The notes beneath the pieces were generated by a model. That model did not search any database and was not told the origin of the DNA. It worked only from the letters and a program-made list of their open reading frames with translations. Of a stretch of 64,000 nt of DNA, positions 9,501 to 18,793 are shown one piece after another. The stretch's first letter is position 1. Each line of letters starts with the position of its first letter. The stretch is taken from positions 62,001 to 126,000 of the forward strand of contig NZ_JASJOM010000007.1 in assembly GCF_030271255.1 (NCBI RefSeq), given 5' to 3'. A program made the translations under genes and the position numbers. The stretch is from Peribacillus folii (lineage in GTDB: Bacteria > Bacillota > Bacilli > Bacillales > DSM-1321).

Positions 9501-9770
9501 TTCTTATTCTTGGTTTTACAACTATCTACAACAGGTTCAAGTTTGCCTGTTCAAATGCTTCCGGAAAACCTGGAAAGAATGAGCCATTTTCTTCCGCTTA
9601 CGTATTCAATCAATGGATTTAAATCAATCGTAACCTTAAATAACATGCATTTACTTTGGTCAAGCGTAAGCGCTCTTGCCGCTTTCCTGCTTGTATTCAC
9701 AGTTCTTTCGCTAACAGTCATCTGGTTCAAGGCAAAACGTGTTTCGCAACAAACGCTGACTGAAGCATAG
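6597..9770 (+). CDS. yhgE: YhgE/Pip family membrane protein with very long heptad-repeat ectodomain
   Basis: 1057 residues. One N-terminal membrane helix (about 20-40) is followed by the conserved YNLPVAVVNKD-type segment (here NLSNLPVAVVNKDAG). A repeat region spans roughly residues 180-840, and five to six C-terminal membrane helices (about 865-1045) resemble an ABC-2-type permease. The repeats are heptads around Gly-Ala-x-x-Leu, organised in 28-residue units (for example GGANQVNDGAQKL / GSLYAGAKELS) that change flavour to GNQKLADGSGALANG further on. B. subtilis YhgE is about 775 residues, so this one is expanded. Family members include the lactococcal phage-infection protein Pip and type VII secretion-associated membrane proteins; the molecular role is unclear. 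Start chosen at ATG after AGGGGG. It is followed by its own terminator. Confidence 0.85.
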   Translation: MKGSGLQFGGSTNKAGWVIAILAVLFIPFIYAAIILTAKWGPYDNLSNLPVAVVNKDAGSTLGDKPLNVGKDLVSELRKSDTLGWDFVDAKRAEKGLQNTDYYMVIEIPENFSQNVTTVLDENPVKPELTYIQNEGLHYMAAQVTKSASERIRENLSNKVTASYTKALLSQMAGIENGFNDGAGGSQKINDGAGKLKNGTAQILQTLQQKAPDIDKLAGGAAQLRAGTGEMYNSLAAKQADIGKLADGANQVDTGMQQVNGGARKLHAGIQTLNVGMVELNSGAQRLNGGLNDANTGAQKLSGGARQVDDGAHSLYAGARKLTGGVNQVNDGAQKLKDGTGSLYAGAKELSGGANQVNDGAQKLNNGAGSLYAGAKELSGGADQVNDGAQKLNIGADSLHSGAKDLSGGADQVNDGAQELNKGTKDLVNGATSLNGGAKQVLDGLVDAESGSNRLKSGISQLEAGGSKAAAGAAAVHDAVSSLAPGAKDVEQGIIKLGEQVPGLKESPEYQRLLAGSQQVSGGLGSLAGKTPALASGTADLSEGLKQALKGSTDLEAGLNELLDGQKQVYGGTQNVVQGANQLSNGAGKLADGTSSVALGNQKLAASSGTLATGTKAVAAGTSSVALGNQKLADGSGALANGMEAVAAGTNSVASGNKQLADGSGAVANGSIALADGTRSVAEGSEALTVGSGAVADGTRSVADGNKALAEGTSTLANGSAALAGGIRTAASGNNELANGSGKLADGTRELAVGTGAVADGNQTVKAGWNKLTIGANRLNEGTILVSDGTNTVKAGWGPLTAGVQQVDGGLGAIKDGSKELAAGLSGGAGKLSNIHTNEPNIDMFSAPVQLSGKAINTFPEYRYANAPYILSLALFVGVLVMACLFDLRKPAILEVSSFRWYANKLGTMAVFVTAQALIASVFASFYLKSTFSNGVMLILFSIFVSLTFLALVFFLVILAGNIGRFIAFLFLVLQLSTTGSSLPVQMLPENLERMSHFLPLTYSINGFKSIVTLNNMHLLWSSVSALAAFLLVFTVLSLTVIWFKAKRVSQQTLTEA

Positions 9771-9778
9771 ACCCCATC

Positions 9779-9807
9779 CTCCTCCTGAATATCAGGAGGG
9801 GATTTTT
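9779..9807 (+). terminator. Terminator after yhgE-like gene
   Basis: CCTCCTGA (9781-9788) pairs with TCAGGAGG (9792-9799), followed by GGGATTTTTT. Confidence 0.85.
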
Positions 9808-9858
9808 TATGGAATTTAACAAATAATAGGGAGAAACATACCTAATGGAGGATTACAG

Positions 9859-11295
9859 ATGAAGGAAACATCAATAAACTCATTACTTCAAAAATTTTTC
9901 CAGCCCCATCTCTTTGGGTTGCTCATCCTATCCTGCCTTATTGGCATTGCCCATCCCATTCAAGCAGAAACGAAAAATACCCCGAAAAATGTCATCCTGC
10001 TAATTGGCGATGGCATGGGGTTAGGTGCAATAGAAATAGCGCGGCAATTGGAATATGGCAAAACAGTTTCCTTACATTTGGAAAAGCTGGAGCATGTTTC
10101 CCTGATGCGTACTTATTCCGCCAATAATCACGTCACCGACTCCGCTGCAGGCGGGTCCGCGATCGCCACAGGCATTAAAACCAACAATGAGTCCATCGGC
10201 GTCGATGTTAACGGCAACGAGGTCGACAGTGTATTGGATGCATTTCAGAACGATGGCAAAAAGGTCGGGATCATCTCGACCAATATGGTCGTCGATGCCA
10301 CTCCGGCGGCCTTTGGTGCAAGTGTCCCGAACCGCTGGACAGGCGGAGCCCATATCGCGAGGCAGCTCTTCGATAATAGGATTGATGTCATTCTTGGCGG
10401 AGGTGCCAGCTATTTTGGAGCCGATAAGCAGAACGGCGAGGATTTAGTCAAGAAATTCAAACAAGCGGGCTATGGGATTGCAACAACAAAAGACGAGCTC
10501 AGTTCCATGGATAAAACAAAAAAACTATTGGGGCTATTTCACCCCACTTATATGAACTTCAAGCTTGATAAGGAAGTATTGAATTCCCAAGAACCATCAC
10601 TGCCCGAAATGACCGCCAAAGCGATCCAGATTTTGTCCCAAGGTGATAAGGGCTTCTTCTTGATGTCAGAGGGTGCAAGGATTGACTCGATGGAGCATGC
10701 AGCTGATTTCACGGGGATTTGGAAGGAAACGATTGAATTCGATCAGACCGTGAAGGAGGTCGTGAATTGGGCCAAAGACAGAAATGATACATTGATCGTT
10801 GTGCTGGCTGACCATGAAACCATGGGAATTTCCGCCTCGGAAACGATGGATATCGCTGCTCTGAAGAAAATCCGGGTATCGACTGAATATATGTCCAAAC
10901 AGCTTACATTCGATCGAAATAACCAAATCAATCCAGAAAGTGTCGCTTCCATATTCAAGAAATATGCCCATATTTCCCTTACAGATCAGGAAGTGCATCA
11001 ATTCATCGACAACGTAAGGAAAAACAGAACACTCGTCTACCCGCAGCATCGGATTGATTGGGAAATCGGCAGCACCATCGCCCGGTACCATAAGGCTGGT
11101 GTGGCTGAAAGGAGCATCCGGGCTGCCAGTTCAACCGGAGGCCATACGGCCAATATGATTCCCATATTCGCGGCAGGCCCAGGCAGTGAAAACATAGATG
11201 GCGTCCTGGAAAATACCGATATTTCCAAAATCATCACTAAAGCTGCCGGTGTCCCTTTCACACCTGGTGAACACAAAGCAAAAAGCGAGGAATGA
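9859..11295 (+). CDS. Secreted alkaline phosphatase (PhoA family)
   Basis: 478 residues with a long signal peptide (hydrophobic about 18-33, likely cut after PIQA at about 36), so exported. The alkaline phosphatase core is intact: LIGDGMG (metal Asp51), VTDSAAGGSAIATG (nucleophile Ser95), VVDATPAAFGA, SEGARIDSMEHAAD (metal-binding Glu/Asp/His), LADHETMG and STGGHTANMIP. It hydrolyses phosphomonoesters outside the membrane. B. subtilis PhoA and PhoB are about 460 residues, so length is normal. GGAGG lies eight bases before the ATG. Such genes are usually PhoP-controlled, but I see only one TTAACA-like hexamer upstream (about 9817), not a full PhoP box array. The terminator overlaps its stop codon. 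Confidence 0.95.
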   Translation: MKETSINSLLQKFFQPHLFGLLILSCLIGIAHPIQAETKNTPKNVILLIGDGMGLGAIEIARQLEYGKTVSLHLEKLEHVSLMRTYSANNHVTDSAAGGSAIATGIKTNNESIGVDVNGNEVDSVLDAFQNDGKKVGIISTNMVVDATPAAFGASVPNRWTGGAHIARQLFDNRIDVILGGGASYFGADKQNGEDLVKKFKQAGYGIATTKDELSSMDKTKKLLGLFHPTYMNFKLDKEVLNSQEPSLPEMTAKAIQILSQGDKGFFLMSEGARIDSMEHAADFTGIWKETIEFDQTVKEVVNWAKDRNDTLIVVLADHETMGISASETMDIAALKKIRVSTEYMSKQLTFDRNNQINPESVASIFKKYAHISLTDQEVHQFIDNVRKNRTLVYPQHRIDWEIGSTIARYHKAGVAERSIRAASSTGGHTANMIPIFAAGPGSENIDGVLENTDISKIITKAAGVPFTPGEHKAKSEE

Positions 11296-11314
11296 TGCCA
11301 TTCCTCGCTTTTGT
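11281..11314 (+). terminator. Terminator of alkaline phosphatase gene
   Basis: Perfect 14-bp inverted repeat (11281-11294 with 11299-11312), 4-nt loop, ending GCTTTTG. The left arm contains the stop codon. Confidence 0.88.
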
Positions 11315-11503
11315 TCCATGATATACTCAGCATCAGTTGGTTTATATACCTAAACCATGAGACCCCTGCTTAGGAAAGCATGTCCTGCAGTGATAACTCA
11401 GGGTCGGGGAGGCTCCCCAACCTCCGGATAAGCAAATGCCTGTAATGTAATGAAACGATCAAAGTGCTGATTCATGGCAATTAGGGTACAGCGTCCTTCG
11501 TCT

Positions 11504-13570
11504 TCATTTCTTAATGCATTTGATAGGCACAAACCCGACTTGGCTTCCCTTTTTCACTTTATACCAATCACCTTGTTGGGCCAATATGGTTAAAGCTTGA
11601 TCTTCATAGAGCGTTGCGATGGTTTTGGATGATGGATTGGCCTTTTCCTGCATCCGTAATTCTCTTACGGTGACAATACCCTTTGTCTTCCTGACCAGGA
11701 TTTGTGTAGACACGGTTTTCTCGTGATTGCGCGCATCCTTGGCGGATATCAAAACCGTGAACGTCCCGTTGGAAATATTTCCAAAATCCCAGTTAACGGA
11801 TTGCCTCCCTTTCCTTAACTGCCTTTCGGGAAGGACACCCACCACCTTGCCTTTGCTGTTCTTGATTTCCACTGCCACTTTTGAGTTTTCATTTATCATA
11901 AAGGAAATGTTCACTTTTTCCGTACTATAATCACCCGTCGTTTCGACATCGGAAATCATGGGTGCCTTCGAATCCTTACTAACGTTGATCTTCAGTATCC
12001 CCTCTGCTTCATTCCCGCTTCGATTCCTTGCCGTTGCTACCGCTGCATATATACCATTGTGGACATCACCCATTTTCCAGACCGCTGCATGACTTCCTTT
12101 TTTTAACAATTGGTCATCGATGGGTGTAGCTACCGTTTTGCCAGCACCATCTTTAATCATGATTGATACGGCTGCAGCTTCTTTTAGCGAATAGGTGATA
12201 GTGACTTGACCGTTAACATGATCCTGCTTCGCTTTCATGTTAATTGATGACGTTTTTTTATTGGTACTCTCTTCGTCTATCACTGGTGACTCACCATATT
12301 CCCTAGCAAGGGAGGTATTAGGATAATAAAATGCTACTATCTCCTGATACGTTTGACCTGCCTCTGCCCTCGTCTTCGCCCCGAACTGACTTAAACCGAC
12401 TCCATGTCCGTAGCCTGACCCAACTATTTCTACTCTGGAAGAATCTGAAGCCGAATCATCCACCAAATAGCTTTTCATCACATCCCGGCCGACCATGCCC
12501 CTGATCTTGGAAGCCGGTACATTGGTAAGCTGGACTTTTTGCTCGGAAAGCTTCCCGCTTTTATCAACGAGGCCCTTAACATAGAAATTCAGTTCAATGG
12601 AGCCCTTCGTAGCCCGGCCGCCCGTTTTTTTATCGGTGAAGCTTAAAACCGGAACCGCTGTTATTTTTATATCCCGGTTCGCATAGCCATTCCTTTTCAG
12701 CCAAGCCTTCAGATTCGGTACAACCATTTTATCTTTTTCCTGTACACTCCCCCACCACTCATCCGGCTTGGATAAGTCTTGGTTTGACAGGTCGATTTGT
12801 TTCTTATCAAGCGTTATTGTCCATTTTGTTTTCGAATCATAAACATCTTGCTTGATGGATAAATAGCCTAGAGGGTTTCCACCTGACCAAGCATTGGAAT
12901 TCACTTCGGTCACTCCTCCGTTGCTAGAAGAAAAGAATGCCTCAATGATTTCCCCATTATGCTTGATTACCCTTCCCGCTGTCTGCTTGATGGCAGAATC
13001 GGTCCGGCTGTCTCCCTCCGCTCCACCATACACTTGATAGGAAATCGTATCATCGATCAGTTCCGATTGATGGTGAAGAGCATATGTCCGGGCGGCAACC
13101 GCTTGAGCTTTCAGTGCTTCAGGATGCCATATTGCAGGCATTTCCTTCGGGACCACACCCTTTAAGTAATCTTCGATGTTCACAAGATTGATAGGGCGAA
13201 TGTAACCTTCCTCAACTGTAAATAAGAAGGAGCCATGATAGGGCCTTTCATTGATGGACAGTGACTTATCTCCCTTAACTGGATCGATTTTCAATGCAGC
13301 AAACAGGCCCAATTTTTTTGATTGTTTATACACGGCAAGTTTTCCCGATTCCACGTTCAGATTCATCTCTTCTCCCGCCTTGATGAATATATCGCCTTCG
13401 GAAGACCGATAATCCCCTGCTGCCGTTATGCTGATACTCGTTCGATTTCCTAAGTAGTTCTTCAATTTCACTTCCATTAATGTATTCTCTTTTGCTGCCT
13501 TTGCCTCGTGGGAAGGAAATGTAGAAAAAATGATAAAGAAAGCCAAAAACAAATATTTTAAACTCCTCAT
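11504..13570 (-). CDS. SpoIID/LytB-family amidase enhancer with FlgD-Ig and SH3 tail
   Basis: 688 residues with a signal peptide (MRSLKYLFLAFFIIF..., cut near AKAA, about residue 26). The SpoIID domain spans about 120-430: INLVNIEDYLKGVVPKEMPA with the Glu of the lytic transglycosylase motif, EALKAQAVAARTYAL, AFFSSSNGG and GSGYGHGVGLSQFGA. After it come two Ig-like modules of FlgD type (AAVWKMGDVHNGIY and SVNWDFGNISNGTF) and a C-terminal SH3 (about 625-688). B. subtilis LytB (CwbA, 705 residues) enhances the amidase LytC; the Ig/SH3 tail replaces LytB's N-terminal wall-binding repeats, so targeting may differ. It is distinct from sporulation spoIID at 50064-51101. The ribosome binding site is weak. 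Confidence 0.88.
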   Translation of the reverse strand: MRSLKYLFLAFFIIFSTFPSHEAKAAKENTLMEVKLKNYLGNRTSISITAAGDYRSSEGDIFIKAGEEMNLNVESGKLAVYKQSKKLGLFAALKIDPVKGDKSLSINERPYHGSFLFTVEEGYIRPINLVNIEDYLKGVVPKEMPAIWHPEALKAQAVAARTYALHHQSELIDDTISYQVYGGAEGDSRTDSAIKQTAGRVIKHNGEIIEAFFSSSNGGVTEVNSNAWSGGNPLGYLSIKQDVYDSKTKWTITLDKKQIDLSNQDLSKPDEWWGSVQEKDKMVVPNLKAWLKRNGYANRDIKITAVPVLSFTDKKTGGRATKGSIELNFYVKGLVDKSGKLSEQKVQLTNVPASKIRGMVGRDVMKSYLVDDSASDSSRVEIVGSGYGHGVGLSQFGAKTRAEAGQTYQEIVAFYYPNTSLAREYGESPVIDEESTNKKTSSINMKAKQDHVNGQVTITYSLKEAAAVSIMIKDGAGKTVATPIDDQLLKKGSHAAVWKMGDVHNGIYAAVATARNRSGNEAEGILKINVSKDSKAPMISDVETTGDYSTEKVNISFMINENSKVAVEIKNSKGKVVGVLPERQLRKGRQSVNWDFGNISNGTFTVLISAKDARNHEKTVSTQILVRKTKGIVTVRELRMQEKANPSSKTIATLYEDQALTILAQQGDWYKVKKGSQVGFVPIKCIKK

Positions 13571-13671
13571 TCTTTTTCATCCTCATTCCTTACATCATTC
13601 AGAAAACCGCCTAAAGGATATCTAAACCATTAATTGAAACTTGCATCGGCAACAGAAGAGGATCATACGTA

Positions 13672-15858
13672 CTATTTTACATTCTCGCCAAATACGGTTT
13701 TCACGACATTCTCTGATGCATTGCCATTATCCCAACCGCAGAATTTATCGTAAAAGCGATCATATGTTTCTTGATATTGAGTTTTGACTTGTTCTATTTT
13801 TGTAACGGCATCAATGATTTCATCCGTGGTTTTCACTAATGGACCAGGAACTTCTGATTCAATATCTATATAAAATCCTCTTAATGTATCTCTATATTTC
13901 TCAAGATCATAGGTGAAAAACAAGATTGGTCGTTTCAAATTTGCATAATCAAAAAATACAGAAGAATAATCAGTGATCAATATATCCGAAATCAAATAAA
14001 GTTCAGCAATATCATCGTATTTTGAATAATTATATACAAATCCTTCTAAACCATCTGTGTCGATTTCATCGGCAATAAAGTAATGCATGCGTAATAAAAC
14101 GACATATTCATCTCCTAATTGCTCTCTCATTTTATGCAAATCCATTTGAATAGCAAACTTATACTTTCCAGGTTCATAAAATTCATCATCCCGCCATGTC
14201 GGGGCATATAAAATAACTTTTTTATTAAGAGGCATTTTGAGACTCTCTTTTAAATTCAGGATAGACTCCTCATTATCCCTTTTATATAAAATATCATTTC
14301 TTGGATACCCGAATTCGAGCATTTCCTTTTCGTACTTAAAGGCACTTCTAAATATATCCGATGAATATTGATTCGGTGAAATAAGATAATCCCAACGTCT
14401 TGATTGATTAAAGAAATGCTTTTTGTAATTTGGATTTGCCGAATAAATATCATTCATATCAAAAACAAGCTTCTTCAACGGCGTTCCATGCCAAGTCTGC
14501 AAATCGATATTCCCTTCACGTTTATCCAATTTTAGTGGAAGGCGTGAATTACTTACCGAAAATTTAGATGTAGCGAAATAATAATAGTAAGCTAAACTAA
14601 ACCGTTTCACTTGTTTTGCATTACCTGGGATCTCTTTCCCTGTCTGATTGAAAATCCATATATATTTATAATCATAATTATGCTCAAGCATATATTCATA
14701 AATATACTTTGGACTATCCGAATAGTTTTTACCTAAGAAACTTTCGAATACGATTGTTTTTTCTTTTAGCGGCATACGCATGAACACAGAGCGATATAAA
14801 TAAATGTACATTTTCTGCCTACTCTTTAATGCCCTCTTCATATTACGGGCAAAATGATGGAGTCCAATCAGCCTTTTATAAGATTCCAGTTTCCTTTTAC
14901 GTAAAAGCTTTAGCTCTCTTTTTACTACAACATTAAGCTTTTTCCTTTTTGATACATCAATTTTATCAACAGAAACGGCTACTTTATTAAAAAATTCTTC
15001 AATACTTCCTTTTTTGGAAAACAGCATGATAATCTGTTTTCGATATATATTCAAAAATAACCAGTCTAAATATGAACATGCTCGTTGGTTCGTACCATAT
15101 TGATCTTTCATTTGATTATAGATTGATAAAAAATCCAAAACCTTTTTTTCCCGATCCAATTGCATTAATGCAGGATTAGAAATGGGGTCATTGCGCCTGC
15201 GTTTGAAATAATAGCAACGTGTTAAAAACGGGTATTTTCCCATTTCACTTATGATAGGGACAATTAAGGATATATCTGAATAACAATCCACTTCTTCTGA
15301 AAACCGCAAATTATTCACCTGTATAAAATCACGCGAAATAAGAGTGTGCAGGATAGACATACCACGAAACGAGCGTTGAATCCCTCTTCTTAAACGCACA
15401 CGTCCTTCTTGCACTTTCTCTTCAATTTCTTCTATTATCATGCCATCATCAGCTTCTTCTTCAACCATATTCCCGATTTTACTATCCTCTTTATTAGTTA
15501 ACCGGACCCGCTTTCCGGTAAGCATATCGTGTTCCCCAATATTCTCGACGAGCCTTCCAATTGTATCGAGAGCAATAAAATCGTCACTATCAATAAAGTA
15601 GACGAACTCACCCGTGGCAATATCTAAACCTTGGTTACGAGCTGCGCCTACTCCTTTCCTCTCATTATTATCGATGCAGGTAATCCGCTTATCTCTATTA
15701 GCAAAATCATTGATGATAGCACCAGACTGATCCAATGATCCATCATTTATAATTAAAACTTCCAAGTTACTATATGTTTGATTAACCACTGAAGTTAAAC
15801 ACTCATTTAAAAATTCTTCTGTATTATATGTTGCAATAATTACTGATACCTTTTTCAA
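13672..15858 (-). CDS. GT2 glycosyltransferase fused to CDP-glycerol glycerophosphotransferase
   Basis: About 728 residues in two parts. Residues 1-230 form a family-2 glycosyltransferase (KKVSVIIATYNTEEF, IINDGS, GAARNQGL, DSDDF). Residues about 365-725 form a TagB/TagF-type CDP-glycerol:poly(glycerophosphate) glycerophosphotransferase with DLQTWHGTPLKKL (catalytic His about 457), ILYAPTWRDDEF, RMHYFI (His about 592) and LITDYSSVFFDYA. It probably builds or primes a teichoic-acid-like wall polymer at the inner membrane face. I start at the TTG at 15858 (MKKVSVII), because the TTG two codons earlier sits only two bases from AGGAG. The gene is visibly more AT-rich than its neighbours and stands alone, which hints at horizontal acquisition. 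Confidence 0.9.
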   Translation of the reverse strand: MKKVSVIIATYNTEEFLNECLTSVVNQTYSNLEVLIINDGSLDQSGAIINDFANRDKRITCIDNNERKGVGAARNQGLDIATGEFVYFIDSDDFIALDTIGRLVENIGEHDMLTGKRVRLTNKEDSKIGNMVEEEADDGMIIEEIEEKVQEGRVRLRRGIQRSFRGMSILHTLISRDFIQVNNLRFSEEVDCYSDISLIVPIISEMGKYPFLTRCYYFKRRRNDPISNPALMQLDREKKVLDFLSIYNQMKDQYGTNQRACSYLDWLFLNIYRKQIIMLFSKKGSIEEFFNKVAVSVDKIDVSKRKKLNVVVKRELKLLRKRKLESYKRLIGLHHFARNMKRALKSRQKMYIYLYRSVFMRMPLKEKTIVFESFLGKNYSDSPKYIYEYMLEHNYDYKYIWIFNQTGKEIPGNAKQVKRFSLAYYYYFATSKFSVSNSRLPLKLDKREGNIDLQTWHGTPLKKLVFDMNDIYSANPNYKKHFFNQSRRWDYLISPNQYSSDIFRSAFKYEKEMLEFGYPRNDILYKRDNEESILNLKESLKMPLNKKVILYAPTWRDDEFYEPGKYKFAIQMDLHKMREQLGDEYVVLLRMHYFIADEIDTDGLEGFVYNYSKYDDIAELYLISDILITDYSSVFFDYANLKRPILFFTYDLEKYRDTLRGFYIDIESEVPGPLVKTTDEIIDAVTKIEQVKTQYQETYDRFYDKFCGWDNGNASENVVKTVFGENVK

Positions 15859-16488
15859 TTTCAAAACTCCTTAGGTATTTAATTTCCTAATTTTAATTAA
15901 TAGGTAGATTTATTATACAATATTTCAGATCTTTTGACGTCCCCAATAAACTGGATTAAAGTGGGATTTATTTCGTTGAAAACTTAGAGAGGAGCGGCTG
16001 CGATAATTGATTGCTTGTGAAATAAATTCAACTGCATAGAAGAAGGTAAAGACACTTCTCTTTTACCCATACCTTCCTAATTTTTTTACTTCAAATGCAT
16101 TATTGATGGATTTTCATTGCAAAAGTAATAAAGCATAATTAAACAACGGTATTAACCTCTACAGAGAAGGAACGGAGTAAACCTTTATCAGAATTAGATA
16201 ACCGTACTTTATGATTAATTAATTTTAAGTTAGATACAAATCCCATTTAATCATTAATTACTAAGAGGATTTATTTTAGAGACATAGCAGACTACTTATA
16301 AGAATAGAGTATTCATTAAAAGAGTACATAATCAATACATATAACCATAAAATCTACTCGAATACAAATAAAGGGGCGACTTACTTTTCCCTCCAAGTAA
16401 AAAGGCTGGACATGATTGAAAACATGTCCAGCTTTTTTACGATAAATATAAGCTGTATTCACCCTATATCCCTGAATCCTTTTTCTGT
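15859..16488. other. 630-bp AT-rich region without a recognised gene
   Basis: Very AT-rich. It lies between pbpC (ending at 16489) and the start of the GT2/CDP-glycerol fusion. It contains the promoter side of the fusion gene, the pbpC terminator (16399-16439), and a nearby TTACTT/AAGTAA inverted repeat (about 16380-16400). No open frame with a ribosome binding site was seen. A short RNA cannot be excluded. Confidence 0.5.
16399..16439 (-). terminator. Terminator of pbpC (bidirectional)
   Basis: GCTGGACATG (16405-16414) pairs with CATGTCCAGC (16423-16432). There is an A-run on the left and a T-run on the right, so it can work in both directions. Confidence 0.88.
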
Positions 16489-18495
16489 TTACTTCAAGTA
16501 CTTCTTCAAAACGGGCTTCATTTGATCGACGACGATATGACTGCCGCCTCTTCCCTTAACATCTTCAACCATCCAGGCCATGAGCAGCTCAGGGTCTTCC
16601 GTGTCCATGGCTACAAACCAGCCATTTTCCGTTCCATCGGAATTTTTGGAAGCCTTGATTTCGGCCGTTCCCGTTTTGGCTGCGATTTTGATGCCAAGAT
16701 CATTTATACCATGTCCGCTTCCCTTCGGATGTTCCACTACCTGAGTCAGCATTTTGGTGATCGTATTGGCCTGCTCGGGAGAAATCACGTTATTCTTCCA
16801 AATTTCATTTTCCTTTTTATCTCCTGTCAGTAAGGTCGGCTTGACGATGTTTCCTTCATTTAAGAAGGCCGAGTAGGTCATAGCCAGATGAAGCGTGCTC
16901 ATTTGGACCTGCGCCTGACCATATCCGGCATCAGCCAATCGACCTTCACTGTCAAGTTTACCGATGCTCGATGCCTTGATTGGATAATCGTAGTTCAATG
17001 GTTCATCAAAACCGAATGCTTTAAGTCCGCTGTCGAATTTTTCCTTACCAAGCCCCAATGCCTTCTGGGCAAAATAAATATTATCGGAATAAATTAACGC
17101 TTTCTCCATATCAATCGGAACACCCGGGTCAGAGACCCTTGTGATGGAATGGTCCTTCCATGTCGATTTGGCCCACGTTTTTCCTTGGATATTGATCGCC
17201 TCATTCGGATTCACTCCATTTTTCAAGGCGATCGCTGCCGTAAGGGCCTTTATCGTAGAGCCCGGTGCGAAGGTCGAACTGAAGCGATTAAGCAATGGCT
17301 TCCCGGGATCTTCCTCCAGCGCTTTTTGCTCCTCCTTTGTTATCCCAAAAATATATGTATTGGGGTCGAATGAAGGACTTGATACAAGTGCAAGCGTTTC
17401 GCCCGTTTTCGGGTCAAGGGCCGTTGCCGAGCCAACTTCGTTTTTATATTGCTTGAAGATATCTTTTTGAAGCTCAGCGTCGATGGTTAATGTAATGGTT
17501 TCTCCCTCTTCGGCGGGCTTCTCAGCAATCACTTTTTCTTCGCCAGCATCCGTTTTGATAAAGATCTTGCCGCCCGGCTTTCCCTTCAAGCGTCCTTCCA
17601 AAACCTCCTCAAGCCCGCGCTTGCCAATTAGGTCGCTTGCGGTATACCCTTTACCCTGCAATTTTTCCAAATCTTCGGCAGATGCCTCGCCGACATATCC
17701 GATCAGATGTGCCGTAGCTTCTTTGTAGGGATATATCCTGGCTTCCGTATTATTGACCGATACCCCGGGAATGTCCAATAGCTTTTCCAAAGTTGCCGCA
17801 TTATCACTCGACATCTTCTTGATTGGCACGAAATAACCTGGCTTCACCCAAGATTGCTTTAACTTCTTATCCAGCTCTTCGGTGGACATATTGAGCATTC
17901 CAGCCACCTTTTTGACCGTTTCCGCTTCGTTTGTCATCTTCTCCGGCACGATCCCCACTTCGGAGACTGTTCCATTCATGGCGAGTCCCCGCTCATTCCG
18001 GTCGACTATTTCCCCGCGAATGGCTGGATATGATTGAACCGATATCTTTTCACCAGCTTTCAACTGGGGGAAAATATAGCTTTCATCCCACTTGATGTAC
18101 CAATTCTCCTCGTCACCCTCGCCTTCCTTGATGAGGGTCGCTTGATGATCAGAGCTGACCGCTCCAGCCAGCGTCGACATGTCAACGGTATAAGCAAGAT
18201 TTACTTCTTCTCCGTCTTTATGCTTCTTTTCTTCTTTGGGCTGTTTATAATCCACCTTCAATTGGTCGACCTCTATGCCCTTATAGATTTTTTCATAGCG
18301 CTCCGCAAATTCATCTGCGCTGATTTTTTTCTTCGTTTCTGGTGACAGGTATTCATACATCTTTTTAAAATCCTGTTTATTCCAAAGCTTGGTGTATGCA
18401 GCAAAACGCTCTTCCGGACTTGGCCCATCCGAGCAGCCGGCCAAGAACAGTACGCTCATCAACAATAAGCTGAAAACTAACGCCAATTTCTTCAT
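16489..18495 (-). CDS. pbpC: Penicillin-binding protein 3 (PbpC-like, MecA_N + transpeptidase lipoprotein)
   Basis: 668 residues, the same length as B. subtilis PbpC. Lipobox LAGC gives a lipid-modified Cys21. An NTF2-like MecA-type domain (about 25-145) and a dimerisation domain (about 155-310) precede the transpeptidase. Active-site motifs are complete: SxxK in PGSTIKA (Ser413-Lys416), SxN in YSDN (470-472), and KTG in AAKTGTAE (607-609). It is a class B transpeptidase cross-linking peptidoglycan at the outer membrane face. AGGAGG lies at good spacing before ATG 18495. Proteins with this domain order (PBP2a, PBP3) often bind beta-lactams weakly; nothing here proves that. Confidence 0.95.
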   Translation of the reverse strand: MKKLALVFSLLLMSVLFLAGCSDGPSPEERFAAYTKLWNKQDFKKMYEYLSPETKKKISADEFAERYEKIYKGIEVDQLKVDYKQPKEEKKHKDGEEVNLAYTVDMSTLAGAVSSDHQATLIKEGEGDEENWYIKWDESYIFPQLKAGEKISVQSYPAIRGEIVDRNERGLAMNGTVSEVGIVPEKMTNEAETVKKVAGMLNMSTEELDKKLKQSWVKPGYFVPIKKMSSDNAATLEKLLDIPGVSVNNTEARIYPYKEATAHLIGYVGEASAEDLEKLQGKGYTASDLIGKRGLEEVLEGRLKGKPGGKIFIKTDAGEEKVIAEKPAEEGETITLTIDAELQKDIFKQYKNEVGSATALDPKTGETLALVSSPSFDPNTYIFGITKEEQKALEEDPGKPLLNRFSSTFAPGSTIKALTAAIALKNGVNPNEAINIQGKTWAKSTWKDHSITRVSDPGVPIDMEKALIYSDNIYFAQKALGLGKEKFDSGLKAFGFDEPLNYDYPIKASSIGKLDSEGRLADAGYGQAQVQMSTLHLAMTYSAFLNEGNIVKPTLLTGDKKENEIWKNNVISPEQANTITKMLTQVVEHPKGSGHGINDLGIKIAAKTGTAEIKASKNSDGTENGWFVAMDTEDPELLMAWMVEDVKGRGGSHIVVDQMKPVLKKYLK

Positions 18496-18737
18496 GAGTT
18501 CCTCCTAATGCATAGTAAGAATGATATACATATAGTTTATCAAAATATAAAGGAAATGGGGGAATTTGTATGACCAATTTCTTCATTTTGCTACTTTATC
18601 ATACTTTTACTAAAACAATAGTCCTGAATGGCGATACTGGCACAGACAGGTCTCTCCTCATGTCGAAATCATCCGATTACCAGGAAGGGAAATGCCGATT
18701 TTGGAACGGAAGGCGCACAATTCAGTTCAACCTAAAA

Positions 18738-18778
18738 CAAAAAACCGCAGACCAAAAACATTACCGAATGGTCTGCGG
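18738..18778 (-). terminator. Terminator of the CorA-like gene
   Basis: CCGCAGACCA (18745-18754) pairs with TGGTCTGCGG (18769-18778). On the minus strand it is followed by TTTTTTGTTTT. Confidence 0.88.
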
Positions 18779-18793
18779 ATCCTATGACATGTA

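Noticed and set aside
9808-9858. PhoP box upstream of the alkaline phosphatase gene
   Set aside because: Only one TTAACA-like hexamer was found; the expected series of spaced hexamers is missing.
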